From: Fen-1308 sp035319125
GTDB lineage: Bacteria > Nitrospirota > Thermodesulfovibrionia > Thermodesulfovibrionales > Dissulfurispiraceae
DNA: 64,000 bases
Reading direction: 5' to 3'
Assembly (NCBI GenBank): GCA_035319125.1
Contig: DATHDG010000011.1
Location: 93,528 to 157,527 of the forward strand
The translations under genes were made by a program, and so were the position numbers. The first letter of the stretch is position 1, and the number at the start of each line of letters is the position of its first letter. Under the pieces are notes generated by a model that saw nothing but the letters and a program-made list of their open reading frames with translations, had not been told where the DNA came from and did not search any database. This document shows positions 8,633 through 15,792 of the stretch, piece by piece.

Positions 8633-9665
8633 ACAGATACATGTTGGCAGCGTTGCTATAGGCGGAGACGGCAAGATATCCGTTCAGTCTATGACAAAGA
8701 CAGACACACGCGATATCGCCGCTACAGTGGCCCAGATCAGGTCTCTGGAGGCCGCTGGATGCGAGATAGTTCGTCTTGCCGTTGTAAATGAAGATGCAGC
8801 GAGGGCTTTAGGCGATATCAAACAGCAAACTGATATGCCGATGATCGCCGATATCCATTTTGACTATAAGCTTGCACTGGAATCGATCAGGCAGGGGGTC
8901 CACGGTCTTAGACTCAATCCAGGCAATATTGGTGCTGAGTGGAAAATAAAAGAAGTTGTAACGGCAGCAAAGGATCATCAAATACCAATCCGTATAGGGG
9001 TTAATGCCGGGTCTCTCGAAAAAAATCTATTAGCGCGGTTCGGACATCCGACGCCTGAGGCAATCGTTGAAAGCGCAGAGGGCCATATAAGAATTCTTGA
9101 AGATCTCGGATTTGGCAATATTAAAGTGTCTCTGAAGGCTTCCAATGTAATGATGACAGTAGATGCGTACAGGCTTTTTTCCGAGCGGCATGATTATCCA
9201 GTACATATCGGCATCACTGAAACTGGCCCGACATTTCCTGGCGCTGTCAAGAGTGCTGTTGGTCTTGGGATACTGTTATCGGAGGGTATCGGAGACACGA
9301 TGAGAGTTTCTCTGACCGCAGAGCCTGAAGAAGAGGTCCGCGTTGCGTATGAAATACTGCGGGCATTAGGCATAAGGAGGCGCGGCGCCGAGATCATTTC
9401 CTGCCCTACATGCGGACGCTGCCAGGTTCATCTCCAGCCTATTGCACAGGAGGTAGAGCTGGCGCTCAGGTCTATAGATAAGCCGATATCAGTCGCAGTT
9501 ATGGGTTGTGTTGTGAACGGCCCTGGGGAAGCACGGGAAGCGGATTTCGGGATTGCAGGCGGCAAGGGAATGGGGCTGCTCTTCAGGAAGGGCGAAGTCG
9601 TCAGGAAGGTAAGAGAAGAGGAAATGCTGAAGGCCCTGATGGAGCTGATAAAGGAAGAGCGATAA
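8610..9665 (+). CDS. ispG: 4-hydroxy-3-methylbut-2-enyl-diphosphate synthase (IspG/GcpE)
   Basis: IspG reductively opens MEcPP to HMBPP in the non-mevalonate isoprenoid pathway, using a [4Fe-4S] cluster in the cytoplasm. The 351-residue length is that of the compact bacterial form. Seen: GGDGKISVQSMTKTDTRD near residue 17, TIM-barrel segments PMIADIHFDYKLAL and GLRLNPGNIG, and the cluster ligands in SCPTCGRC (~265) together with MGCVVNGPGEA (~300), followed by a conserved Glu. It starts inside the 3' end of mltG (23-base overlap), so the two are surely co-transcribed. It needs reduced ferredoxin or flavodoxin, consistent with the strongly Fe-S-based metabolism of the window. Confidence 0.96.
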   Translation: MIRRRQTRQIHVGSVAIGGDGKISVQSMTKTDTRDIAATVAQIRSLEAAGCEIVRLAVVNEDAARALGDIKQQTDMPMIADIHFDYKLALESIRQGVHGLRLNPGNIGAEWKIKEVVTAAKDHQIPIRIGVNAGSLEKNLLARFGHPTPEAIVESAEGHIRILEDLGFGNIKVSLKASNVMMTVDAYRLFSERHDYPVHIGITETGPTFPGAVKSAVGLGILLSEGIGDTMRVSLTAEPEEEVRVAYEILRALGIRRRGAEIISCPTCGRCQVHLQPIAQEVELALRSIDKPISVAVMGCVVNGPGEAREADFGIAGGKGMGLLFRKGEVVRKVREEEMLKALMELIKEER

Positions 9666-9876
9666 GGCTAAGCTATCCATAATGAATTGAGATATAAGTT
9701 TAGGCTGAAGCATTCGGAATTACCGCGCTGAATTAGTATTTTTGTGCCGGGAGGCAGGTTGATCAAGAAAATAATATTATTTCGCTGTGGCTGGGTAATT
9801 GCCCTGCCTGCTTGCGCGGCCCTGAGAACCCAGACAGCACGCTCATTCCAAACGCTTCAGTATAAACAGGCTTATA

Positions 9877-10593
9877 ATGCTCACCCTTGACACGATACTC
9901 GATGTTCAAATCTACCAGCACAAGGCGGGATACAGGTTCTCGGCTGATGCAGTGCTTCTTGCTTCTTTTGTCGATATGCCCCGCGTCAAGAAGATTGCTG
10001 ACTTCGGCGCAGGGTCGGGCATCATAGGAATTCTTCTCGCAAAAAAATATCCTGCTGCCGATATTGCGCTTGTCGAACTTCAGAAAAGCCTTGTAACGCT
10101 GGCCGAAAAAAACGTTGTTCTGAATCATCTAAGAGAAAGAATTAAGGTTGTACATGCAGATATCAAGGGTCTGAAACTAGGGAGACTGCATTCTTATGAC
10201 CTGGTTGTGTCCAATCCGCCGTTCAGAAAAACGAAGACCGGCCTGATCAGCCTGTCTGATGAAAAAGCGATTGCCAGGCATGAATTGAACCTGCCTATCT
10301 CGGCCCTTATGAAATCGGCGTTGTCTATGCTCAAGCACCATGGCAGGTTGTGTATCATACACCTGCCGGAACGTATGGCCGAAATTATGGCATCTATGAG
10401 ACTACACTATCTTGAACCTAAAAGGATTCGCTTTATTCATTCCAATATTGAATCCGACGCAAAGATGGTGCTTATTGAAGCAGTGAAGGAAGGCAAGACA
10501 GGCCTGATAGTTGAGAGACCGCTATATCTATACGATAATAGCGGCACGTATACCGATGAGGTGCGGGCTATCTACGGCAGGTCATTATCTTAG
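9877..10593 (+). CDS. tRNA1(Val) adenine-N6-methyltransferase-like protein (TrmN6/YfiC family)
   Basis: A class I SAM methyltransferase of 238 residues. The family signature at the N terminus is TLDTILDVQIYQHKAGYRFS, leading into the SAM-binding loop ADFGAGSGIIGILLAKKYP (~40-58). The catalytic N6-adenine motif NPPF follows at about 108 (VVSNPPFRKT), and a C-terminal HLPERMAEIMASMR segment is present. E. coli TrmN6 methylates A37 of valine tRNA; many distant homologues are annotated only as tRNA1(Val)-like methylases, and this is one such. No Shine-Dalgarno sequence is seen before the ATG; TATAAT overlaps the start codon. The 211-base gap after ispG has no gene. It is convergent with a small minus-strand gene 14 bases away. 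Confidence 0.8.
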   Translation: MLTLDTILDVQIYQHKAGYRFSADAVLLASFVDMPRVKKIADFGAGSGIIGILLAKKYPAADIALVELQKSLVTLAEKNVVLNHLRERIKVVHADIKGLKLGRLHSYDLVVSNPPFRKTKTGLISLSDEKAIARHELNLPISALMKSALSMLKHHGRLCIIHLPERMAEIMASMRLHYLEPKRIRFIHSNIESDAKMVLIEAVKEGKTGLIVERPLYLYDNSGTYTDEVRAIYGRSLS

Positions 10594-10607
10594 ATATTAC
10601 TTAATAT

Positions 10608-10853
10608 TCAATTCAAAACTGACTGCAATGAAGCATCTACAATTTCTCTCATCACATCAAACTGGGAGATCGCTTTTGTGCTGCATACTTCGCATATGCC
10701 GTCACCAAACGCGACGTTATTATATTCCAGGCTTAACCCGCTTTTTTCTTCCCAGTGCCCCACATCATTTCGCAATCTTCCGCACCGTATGCACTTTGTT
10801 ATAAGAATCCTTATCGTATTGATACCGCACCTCCAGCGAAGAAATATTTTCAT
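10608..10853 (-). CDS. small zinc-ribbon-like protein (C-terminal domain type of PAS/response-regulator proteins)
   Basis: An 81-residue protein with two CxxC knuckles: CIRCGRLRNDVGHWEE and GICEVCSTK. This pattern (CxxC-x-RxDxGxW then an F-x-x-GIC-x-x-C) matches the small Cys-rich domain that commonly ends bacterial PAS sensor or receiver proteins; here it is encoded alone. It lies 60 bases downstream of a receiver-like gene on the same strand, so it may be a detached output domain of that protein. No metal or partner is proven. The pattern match is from memory of the family; the start codon is uncertain, with only a weak GGA as ribosome-binding site. Confidence 0.55.
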   Translation of the reverse strand: MKIFLRWRCGINTIRILITKCIRCGRLRNDVGHWEEKSGLSLEYNNVAFGDGICEVCSTKAISQFDVMREIVDASLQSVLN

Positions 10854-10913
10854 GCGTTCCAGTATAGTCTTTCAGTTATTTAATCTAATTCTGCCGTTTC
10901 TCATTTCATCAAA

Positions 10914-11351
10914 TCAGATGCGAAGAGTGCTGTATATCAGTTCAATGCTTAATGGTTTCCTGATATATCCGTTAACTTTCGAATCATCCAGTATATTTTG
11001 TACTTCACGTGGTTCCTTTTCGGACATCGCAAATATTTTTGTGTCGGGATAATAATATTTTGTGTAGTATATCAGCTCAAAATTGCGCATAACCGGTACA
11101 TTGAGCGCGGTCAAAAGGATATTCACAGTACACGTCTTAAGAACTTGCGCAGCAGCTTTTCCTGTTTGAGTTGTATAGACATTATAGTGCTTGGCGCAGA
11201 GCGCAAAACTATAAGAAAGCTGGGCCAGCACGCCTGGGTCTTCATCCGCTATCAGAATACTGGAAACACCATTATAGAGGCGTGTTTGATTCAGGCTATG
11301 AAGCAAGTTGGGCTGATCGTTTAAAGAACTGTCCTCTCTTATGCCTAACAT
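10914..11351 (-). CDS. response-regulator receiver-like protein lacking the phosphoacceptor aspartate
   Basis: The fold of a CheY-type receiver is recognisable: SSILIADEDPGVLAQLSYSF supplies the acidic pair (D-E-D), later TKIFAMSEKE corresponds to the beta4 Thr/Ser region, and GYIRKPLSIELI holds the conserved K-P. The beta3 end reads ILLTALNVPVM, where ordinary receivers have D before the L-N-x-P segment; the codon is GCG (Ala). Phosphorylation is therefore unlikely and it is probably a pseudo-receiver. The start is uncertain: the ATG at 11351 directly after the upstream stop is chosen, giving 145 residues with ~35 before the receiver; starts up to 11453 would overlap the upstream gene. It is the middle of a three-gene minus-strand group. 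Confidence 0.6.
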   Translation of the reverse strand: MLGIREDSSLNDQPNLLHSLNQTRLYNGVSSILIADEDPGVLAQLSYSFALCAKHYNVYTTQTGKAAAQVLKTCTVNILLTALNVPVMRNFELIYYTKYYYPDTKIFAMSEKEPREVQNILDDSKVNGYIRKPLSIELIYSTLRI

Positions 11352-11352
11352 G

Positions 11353-11604
11353 TCATCCGCCATTTGCGGATTCATATTTGCCCCCATTTGCACTGATGCC
11401 CGTCGGCTTATGACTCTTGAGACGCTTAGTAATGCCCGAGTACGAATAATCATTCATGGCAACGCGCTTGAGGAAAACAGGACACGCACAATAAGTATCC
11501 TTGAAACATAGGCGGCCCAGTTCATCAATACCAGGCACACGCTTGTCGGCTGCGGCGTCGCACATGCCAAAGTTATATTTATTCTTAAAGTAAGGGCAGA
11601 TCAT
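11353..11604 (-). CDS. small Cys-rich protein of unknown function
   Basis: An 83-residue protein with six cysteines, five in the first half: CPYF near the start, then GMC, RLC and TYCACPVF. The spacing C-x11-C-x17-C-x5-C-x-C suggests metal or Fe-S binding. I do not recognise a named family, although small proteins with a CPYF start and an Y-x-CPV-[FY] element occur near signalling genes. The ATG is preceded by AGGGGG six to seven bases upstream, a good ribosome-binding site, and its stop abuts the start of the receiver-like gene. These features support a real gene and an operon of three small genes. Confidence 0.55.
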   Translation of the reverse strand: MICPYFKNKYNFGMCDAAADKRVPGIDELGRLCFKDTYCACPVFLKRVAMNDYSYSGITKRLKSHKPTGISANGGKYESANGG

Positions 11605-11978
11605 AATTAAACCCCCTAGTGAACCGATCTCAAAAACAATCGTATTTTAAGTTTAGCTGTTGAATGGATAATAAGATATAAGCGAATTACTGAAAATAAT
11701 GTAAGACTGGAACATTCTAAATGTAAGTATTAACCCTACGCTGCAGAAAGTAGGAACAATATTGTCCGGACTCAATGACAATTCACAGAGACAAAGGTAT
11801 CTTATGACTTTTCATCCAGAGGTAATTAATCTCCATACCGGATTACATGCAAAAAATAGATCACAAATGGGCGAGACTGCTGCTGCTCTTAGACAGCGCC
11901 GAGAATGCCGAATTGTTCAGAGAGTTTGGATAGTGCTGCGAACTTTGCGCTCTCCATAACTACTGTTGTTCCGACAAC
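11605..11978. other. 374-base intergenic region with no recognisable gene
   Basis: AT-rich for its first half. It must hold the promoter for the minus-strand Cys-rich gene, but I could not identify convincing -35/-10 boxes. A 65-codon plus-strand open frame at 11762 has no ribosome-binding site or recognisable sequence. No repeat or terminator was noted. Confidence 0.5.
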
Positions 11979-12482
11979 TTAAATCGGGCAAATGCCCTTA
12001 TGCTGACAGGCTTCTTCCTTCTTTCTTGCTTCGACTCTCGCCTGCTTTCTCCTCATTGCTTCGAGATTCCGCCTTTGTTCAAGATCAGATTCTATTATTA
12101 ACCCGGGCACAGGCTTGGGCTTGCCATTTTCGTCCAAAGCAACAAAGGTAAGATAAGCAGAGGCAGTATGCCTCACTTCGCCGGTAAGGTAATTTTCAGC
12201 TTCCACGCGTACGCCTATTTCCATTGACGACTTGCCGACCATGTTGAGGCTGGCCCTGAGGAAGAGCACATCTCCCACGAAGACAGGGTGATGGAACTCC
12301 AGGCGGTCGATTGAAGCCGTTACCGCGTTGCACCGCGCGTGCCTGCTGGCAACGACTGCGGCTGCCGAGTCGATAAGTTTCATTATGACACCGCCGTGCA
12401 CATTGCCGGCCGGATTTGTGTCCTGGGGAAGCATGACCTGAGCCATTGTTACGCATGTTTCCGAAACGGTTTTATCTTTCAT
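11979..12482 (-). CDS. acyl-CoA thioesterase, hotdog fold (YciA/BFIT-like)
   Basis: A single-hotdog acyl-CoA hydrolase of 167 residues. Seen: VMLPQDTNPAGNVHGGVIMK, whose N-x-H-G-G and following aspartate (KLIDSAAAVVA) form the active site of this thioesterase clan, then DRLEFHHPVFVGDVLFLRA and the late strand TASAYLTFVALDENGKP. It hydrolyses acyl-CoA to free acid and CoA in the cytoplasm; chain-length preference cannot be read. The C-terminal ~35 residues are charged (ARRKEE-like) and end with a Cys-rich CQHKGICPI. Its start overlaps the end of the histidine kinase upstream by 11 bases, so both are likely one transcript. Confidence 0.85.
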   Translation of the reverse strand: MKDKTVSETCVTMAQVMLPQDTNPAGNVHGGVIMKLIDSAAAVVASRHARCNAVTASIDRLEFHHPVFVGDVLFLRASLNMVGKSSMEIGVRVEAENYLTGEVRHTASAYLTFVALDENGKPKPVPGLIIESDLEQRRNLEAMRRKQARVEARKKEEACQHKGICPI

Positions 12483-13857
12483 TACTAACCTCCACTGGTA
12501 TATTTGAGGGAATTGAAAATATGAAGGTGCTGCCTTTGCCTACTGAGCTTTCCACCCGAATGCGACCTCCGTGCAATTCAACTATATTCTTGCAAATGCT
12601 AAGACCAAGACCTGAGCCGCCCCTGTTTTCCTGATCGATCTGACTGAACGGCATGAATAGCTTTTCTTGGTTTTTGGGTGATATTCCCGCCCCTGTATCT
12701 GCAATGCTGAACTCTGTCGCCGATTCTTTTGAGGTAACCCGAATAGTGATCATGCCTCCATCATTAGTATGCCGCACTGCATTGTTTAAAAGATTTAGCA
12801 GTACCTGCTTCAGCCTTAATTTGTCAGCCATGATTGTCTCAGGTGCTGAATTAGTTTCAGTCACGATTCTAATACCGCTCTTTTCAGTTGCAGCACAAAT
12901 CAGATCCAGAGATTCTTTGATAATTGCAACGACAGGAATTCTCTCGATTTTGAGTTCAAGTTTCCCTGCCTCGATTTTGGAGAGATCTCGTATGTCATTT
13001 GTAAGATGCAATAGATGTAAGCCGCTTTCGTTTATGTATTTTATGTATTCAAGCTGTGATGCTGAAAGTGAGTGCGTGCAATCATCCATCAGAAATTCAG
13101 AAAATCCGATAATGGAATTAAGGGGCGTCCTCAGTTCGTGACCGATGTGCGTCAGAAATTCCGACTTTGCGTAGCTGGCCGCTTCTGCTTTCTCCCGATC
13201 CAGCTCGACTTCCGCCGCCTTCTTGCGCTCGGAAATATCCCGCACTGTAACCAGGATCCGTTGCTGCCTCTCTATGAGTGCCGGTTTCATGTTGACTTCA
13301 GTCCAGAATAGTTCACCGTTATGCTTCTTGCACAGCCACTCAAATAGCTGAGGGCCATCTGTGCCACATGCTCTAATCTTTCGTACCGCTTCCTTCTGGT
13401 TGAAATCCGGCCCTCCGGCGCTTATGGCCCCCACATCGAGCTTAAGCGCTTCTTCGTACGTATAACCATACAGCTCGCACATGCGCTGGTTAACATCCTG
13501 TATGACTCCGGTGACCGGATCATGGAGGAAAATCGCGTCATTCACTGAATCAAAAATTGTCCTGAACCTTGTTTCGCTTTCGCGCAGCGAATCTTCGGCC
13601 ATTTGCCGCGCAGCGGCATAGCGGTTTATCAGCCAATATAAAAGCAGAGATGTGATGGCCACATAGAGCCATCCCTTCAGGATGCTCAGCGATGCGAAAA
13701 CTCCCGTATTAAAGGAAATCTGAGAAAGAAGAATGTCGGAGAGAAGAATCCATAAACTGCCGATTGCGGCATAGATAAGCGCTATACTTAGTGGAGTGAG
13801 GGAGCTACTGCTACGGTGCCCCTGAGTACTGAATTGATCTTTGGAATTTATAGGCAT
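12472..13857 (-). CDS. membrane-anchored PAS sensor histidine kinase
   Basis: From the ATG at 13857 the protein is 461 residues. Two membrane segments lie at about 23-40 and 55-75, then a PAS domain (residues ~90-205, with DAIFLHDPVTG and MCELYGYTYEEAL) and its PAC extension ending ILVTVRDISERKKA. A HisKA domain with phospho-His at about 240 (THIGHELRTPLNS) and a HATPase domain (LLNLLNNAVRHTNDGG, DTGAGI, GGSGLGLSICKNI) follow. It senses an unknown signal and autophosphorylates. No response regulator with an intact aspartate is adjacent. An upstream frame extends past 13857 into the divergent dppB and is unlikely to be used: an extended -10 sits just before 13857 and there is no Shine-Dalgarno sequence. 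Confidence 0.88.
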   Translation of the reverse strand: MPINSKDQFSTQGHRSSSSLTPLSIALIYAAIGSLWILLSDILLSQISFNTGVFASLSILKGWLYVAITSLLLYWLINRYAAARQMAEDSLRESETRFRTIFDSVNDAIFLHDPVTGVIQDVNQRMCELYGYTYEEALKLDVGAISAGGPDFNQKEAVRKIRACGTDGPQLFEWLCKKHNGELFWTEVNMKPALIERQQRILVTVRDISERKKAAEVELDREKAEAASYAKSEFLTHIGHELRTPLNSIIGFSEFLMDDCTHSLSASQLEYIKYINESGLHLLHLTNDIRDLSKIEAGKLELKIERIPVVAIIKESLDLICAATEKSGIRIVTETNSAPETIMADKLRLKQVLLNLLNNAVRHTNDGGMITIRVTSKESATEFSIADTGAGISPKNQEKLFMPFSQIDQENRGGSGLGLSICKNIVELHGGRIRVESSVGKGSTFIFSIPSNIPVEVSNER

Positions 13858-13867
13858 GTCATTACAT

Positions 13868-13876
13868 ATTATAACA
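13868..13876 (-). promoter_or_regulatory. extended -10 element of the PAS histidine kinase gene
   Basis: The minus strand reads TGTTATAAT, a consensus TGn-TATAAT. It places the transcription start at about 13861, four bases before the chosen ATG, so the message would be nearly leaderless. Confidence 0.5.
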
Positions 13877-13930
13877 GGATTCAGTGCTGACTGAAGGTAT
13901 AGATATGTTTTAACAGTGCATGTTAAGTCA

Positions 13931-13959
13931 TTGACTTTACCTTGAGCATCAATTAATTT
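13931..13959 (+). promoter_or_regulatory. putative dppB promoter with leaderless start
   Basis: TTGACT (13931-13936), a 17-base spacer, and TAATTT (13954-13959). The predicted +1 coincides with the A of the dppB ATG at 13966. No Shine-Dalgarno sequence is present. Confidence 0.4.
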
Positions 13960-13965
13960 ACATAT

Positions 13966-14946
13966 ATGCTGTCCTTTATACTCAGGCGTCTGCTGCTGAT
14001 GGTGCCACTTATATTCGGCATTACCCTTGTCAGTTTCACGGTGATACATCTTGCGCCCGGTGGGCCTGTAGAGGTTGAGACTGAAATGTCGCTAAAGACC
14101 TCGGTGCAGGCGCGTGAAAACCTCAAGAAACTCTATGGTCTGGACAAGCCGCTTCATGAACAATACATTGACTGGTTGATGCGTTTTGTGCGTCTTGACT
14201 TCGGGAAATCATTTGTAGACGGCAAGAAGGTGATCAACAAGATTGGCGAACGCGTCCCTGTTACTGTAGCCATAAATATACTTTCACTTCTTGTAACTTT
14301 CTGCTTAGCCGTTCCTATAGGCGTTTTGTCTGCCGCGCGCCAGTTTTCCCTCCTGGACAGGCTTACAACTGTATTTGTTTTTGTCGGATTCTCTGCACCG
14401 TCGTTCTGGGTGGCGCTTCTGAGCATGTATCTGTTTGGGCTGACTCTGGGATGGTTGCCGATATCGGGCATTCAGAGCCTTGATGTTTCCGGTATGTGGT
14501 GGATGGAAAGGTTGGCGGATTGGGCAAAGCATCTTGTACTTCCGCTCTTGATCGGTTCATTGGGCGCTCTCGCCGGACTGAGCCGATATAGCAGATCGAG
14601 CATGCTTGAGGTGATCCGGCAGGATTATATAAGGACAGCCCGAGCCAAGGGACTAAGGGAGTCGCGAGTTATTGTACTCCATGCCATGAAAAATACACTT
14701 ATGCCTATCATTACCATACTTGGCCTGGCGGTGCCGGGATTCATAGGCGGCTCGGTAATTATGGAGACAATCTTTGCGATTCCTGGAATGGGGCAGCTCT
14801 TTTTTCAGTCTGCCATGTCTCGTGATTATCCGACCATAATGGGGATATTGGTTATAGGAGCTGTTCTTACATTGATTGGTAACTTTATGGCAGATATCTC
14901 TTATGCCCTGGCTGACCCGCGGATCAGGGTCGGCAATGAGCAATAA
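13966..14946 (+). CDS. ABC transporter permease, DppB/OppB type
   Basis: A 326-residue peptide/nickel-type permease. The N-terminal LSFILRRLLLMVPLIFGITL is the typical first membrane helix of DppB-like proteins, followed by the periplasmic loop with LAPGGPVEVE and LDKPLHEQYIDWL. The binding-protein-dependent transport signature DYIRTARAKGLRESRVIVLH (EAA loop, ~225) docks the ATPase. The gene overlaps dppC by one base. No substrate-binding protein and no ATPase genes accompany the pair, which is unusual; these parts must be supplied from elsewhere in the genome. Substrate could be di/oligopeptides or metal chelates. There is no ribosome-binding site, and a promoter appears to start at the ATG. 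Confidence 0.85.
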   Translation: MLSFILRRLLLMVPLIFGITLVSFTVIHLAPGGPVEVETEMSLKTSVQARENLKKLYGLDKPLHEQYIDWLMRFVRLDFGKSFVDGKKVINKIGERVPVTVAINILSLLVTFCLAVPIGVLSAARQFSLLDRLTTVFVFVGFSAPSFWVALLSMYLFGLTLGWLPISGIQSLDVSGMWWMERLADWAKHLVLPLLIGSLGALAGLSRYSRSSMLEVIRQDYIRTARAKGLRESRVIVLHAMKNTLMPIITILGLAVPGFIGGSVIMETIFAIPGMGQLFFQSAMSRDYPTIMGILVIGAVLTLIGNFMADISYALADPRIRVGNEQ

Positions 14947-15791
14947 TGATAGCCGTCATATGGCGAAGATTCAAAAGGAACCGCCTCTCTGTGGCGGGGC
15001 TGGCAGTCATTTTTTTTATTGCAGCTGTGGCGATTGCCGCACCAATTGTTGCACCTTATGATCCATTTGCGATAGACGTTTATAACGTTATTACTGCTCC
15101 TTGTTCCGACCATCTGCTGGGGACTGACGAGCTTGGCCGCGACATACTGTCCAGAATGATATGGGGCAGTCGCGTTTCTCTTTCTGTAGGATTCGTGGCG
15201 GTTGGCATTGCGACTGTTATAGGCATTATAGTCGGGGCCGCTGCCGGTTATTACGGAAAAGTCTGGGATGCAACTCTCATGCGTTTTGTCGACATAATGC
15301 TCTGCTTCCCAACGCTGTTTCTAATCCTTGCAATTATTGCTATTATCGGGCCAAGCATATGGGTGATAATGGTTGTGATAGGGATTACGGGCTGGATGGA
15401 TGTGTCACGGCTGGTAAGAGCGGAGATGCTCTCATTGAAGGAAAGAGACTTTGTGTCAGCGGCAAGGGCTGTGGGAGCCGGCGACTTGCGGATTATCTGC
15501 AGACATATTCTGCCCAATGCTTTATCTCCGGTGTTTGTGTCGGCGACACTTGGAGTCGCCGGTGCGATATTGACAGAGTCAGGGCTGTCATTCCTTGGGC
15601 TTGGAGTGCAGCCGCCCAATGCAAGCTGGGGGAATATTCTGTCGTCGGGAAAAGATTATATAACTGTGGGAGCCTGGTGGCTGTCCTTCTTTCCGGGTAT
15701 CGCCATATTGGTTACGGTGCTGAGCTATAATCTTGTCGGTGAGGGACTGAGAGACGCGCTTGACCCAAGGCTCTGGCGTTCAGATAAATGA
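14946..15791 (+). CDS. ABC transporter permease, DppC/OppC type
   Basis: The 281-residue partner permease of the upstream DppB-like protein. The N-terminal oligopeptide-permease segment (FKRNRLSVAGLAVIFFIAA) and the DppC-specific block PCSDHLLGTDELGRDILSRM (~52-71) precede five membrane helices. The EAA loop SAARAVGAGDLRIICRHILP lies near 176, and the C-terminal PNASWGNILSSGKDYI and DALDPRL are typical. It forms the inner-membrane channel together with DppB. The stop lies one base before the ATG chosen for glnE, so transporter and glnE are probably co-transcribed. Confidence 0.87.
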   Translation: MIAVIWRRFKRNRLSVAGLAVIFFIAAVAIAAPIVAPYDPFAIDVYNVITAPCSDHLLGTDELGRDILSRMIWGSRVSLSVGFVAVGIATVIGIIVGAAAGYYGKVWDATLMRFVDIMLCFPTLFLILAIIAIIGPSIWVIMVVIGITGWMDVSRLVRAEMLSLKERDFVSAARAVGAGDLRIICRHILPNALSPVFVSATLGVAGAILTESGLSFLGLGVQPPNASWGNILSSGKDYITVGAWWLSFFPGIAILVTVLSYNLVGEGLRDALDPRLWRSDK

Positions 15792-15792
15792 A

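Noticed and set aside
9763..10128. 121-codon minus-strand frame overlapping the TrmN6-like gene
   Set aside because: Most of it is antisense to the recognisable methyltransferase, and no protein family is visible.
11762..11959. 65-codon plus-strand frame in the 374-base gap
   Set aside because: No ribosome-binding site, promoter or recognisable sequence.
12472..14049. Longer start (14049) for the PAS histidine kinase
   Set aside because: It would run into divergent dppB; a consensus extended -10 sits just upstream of the ATG at 13857.
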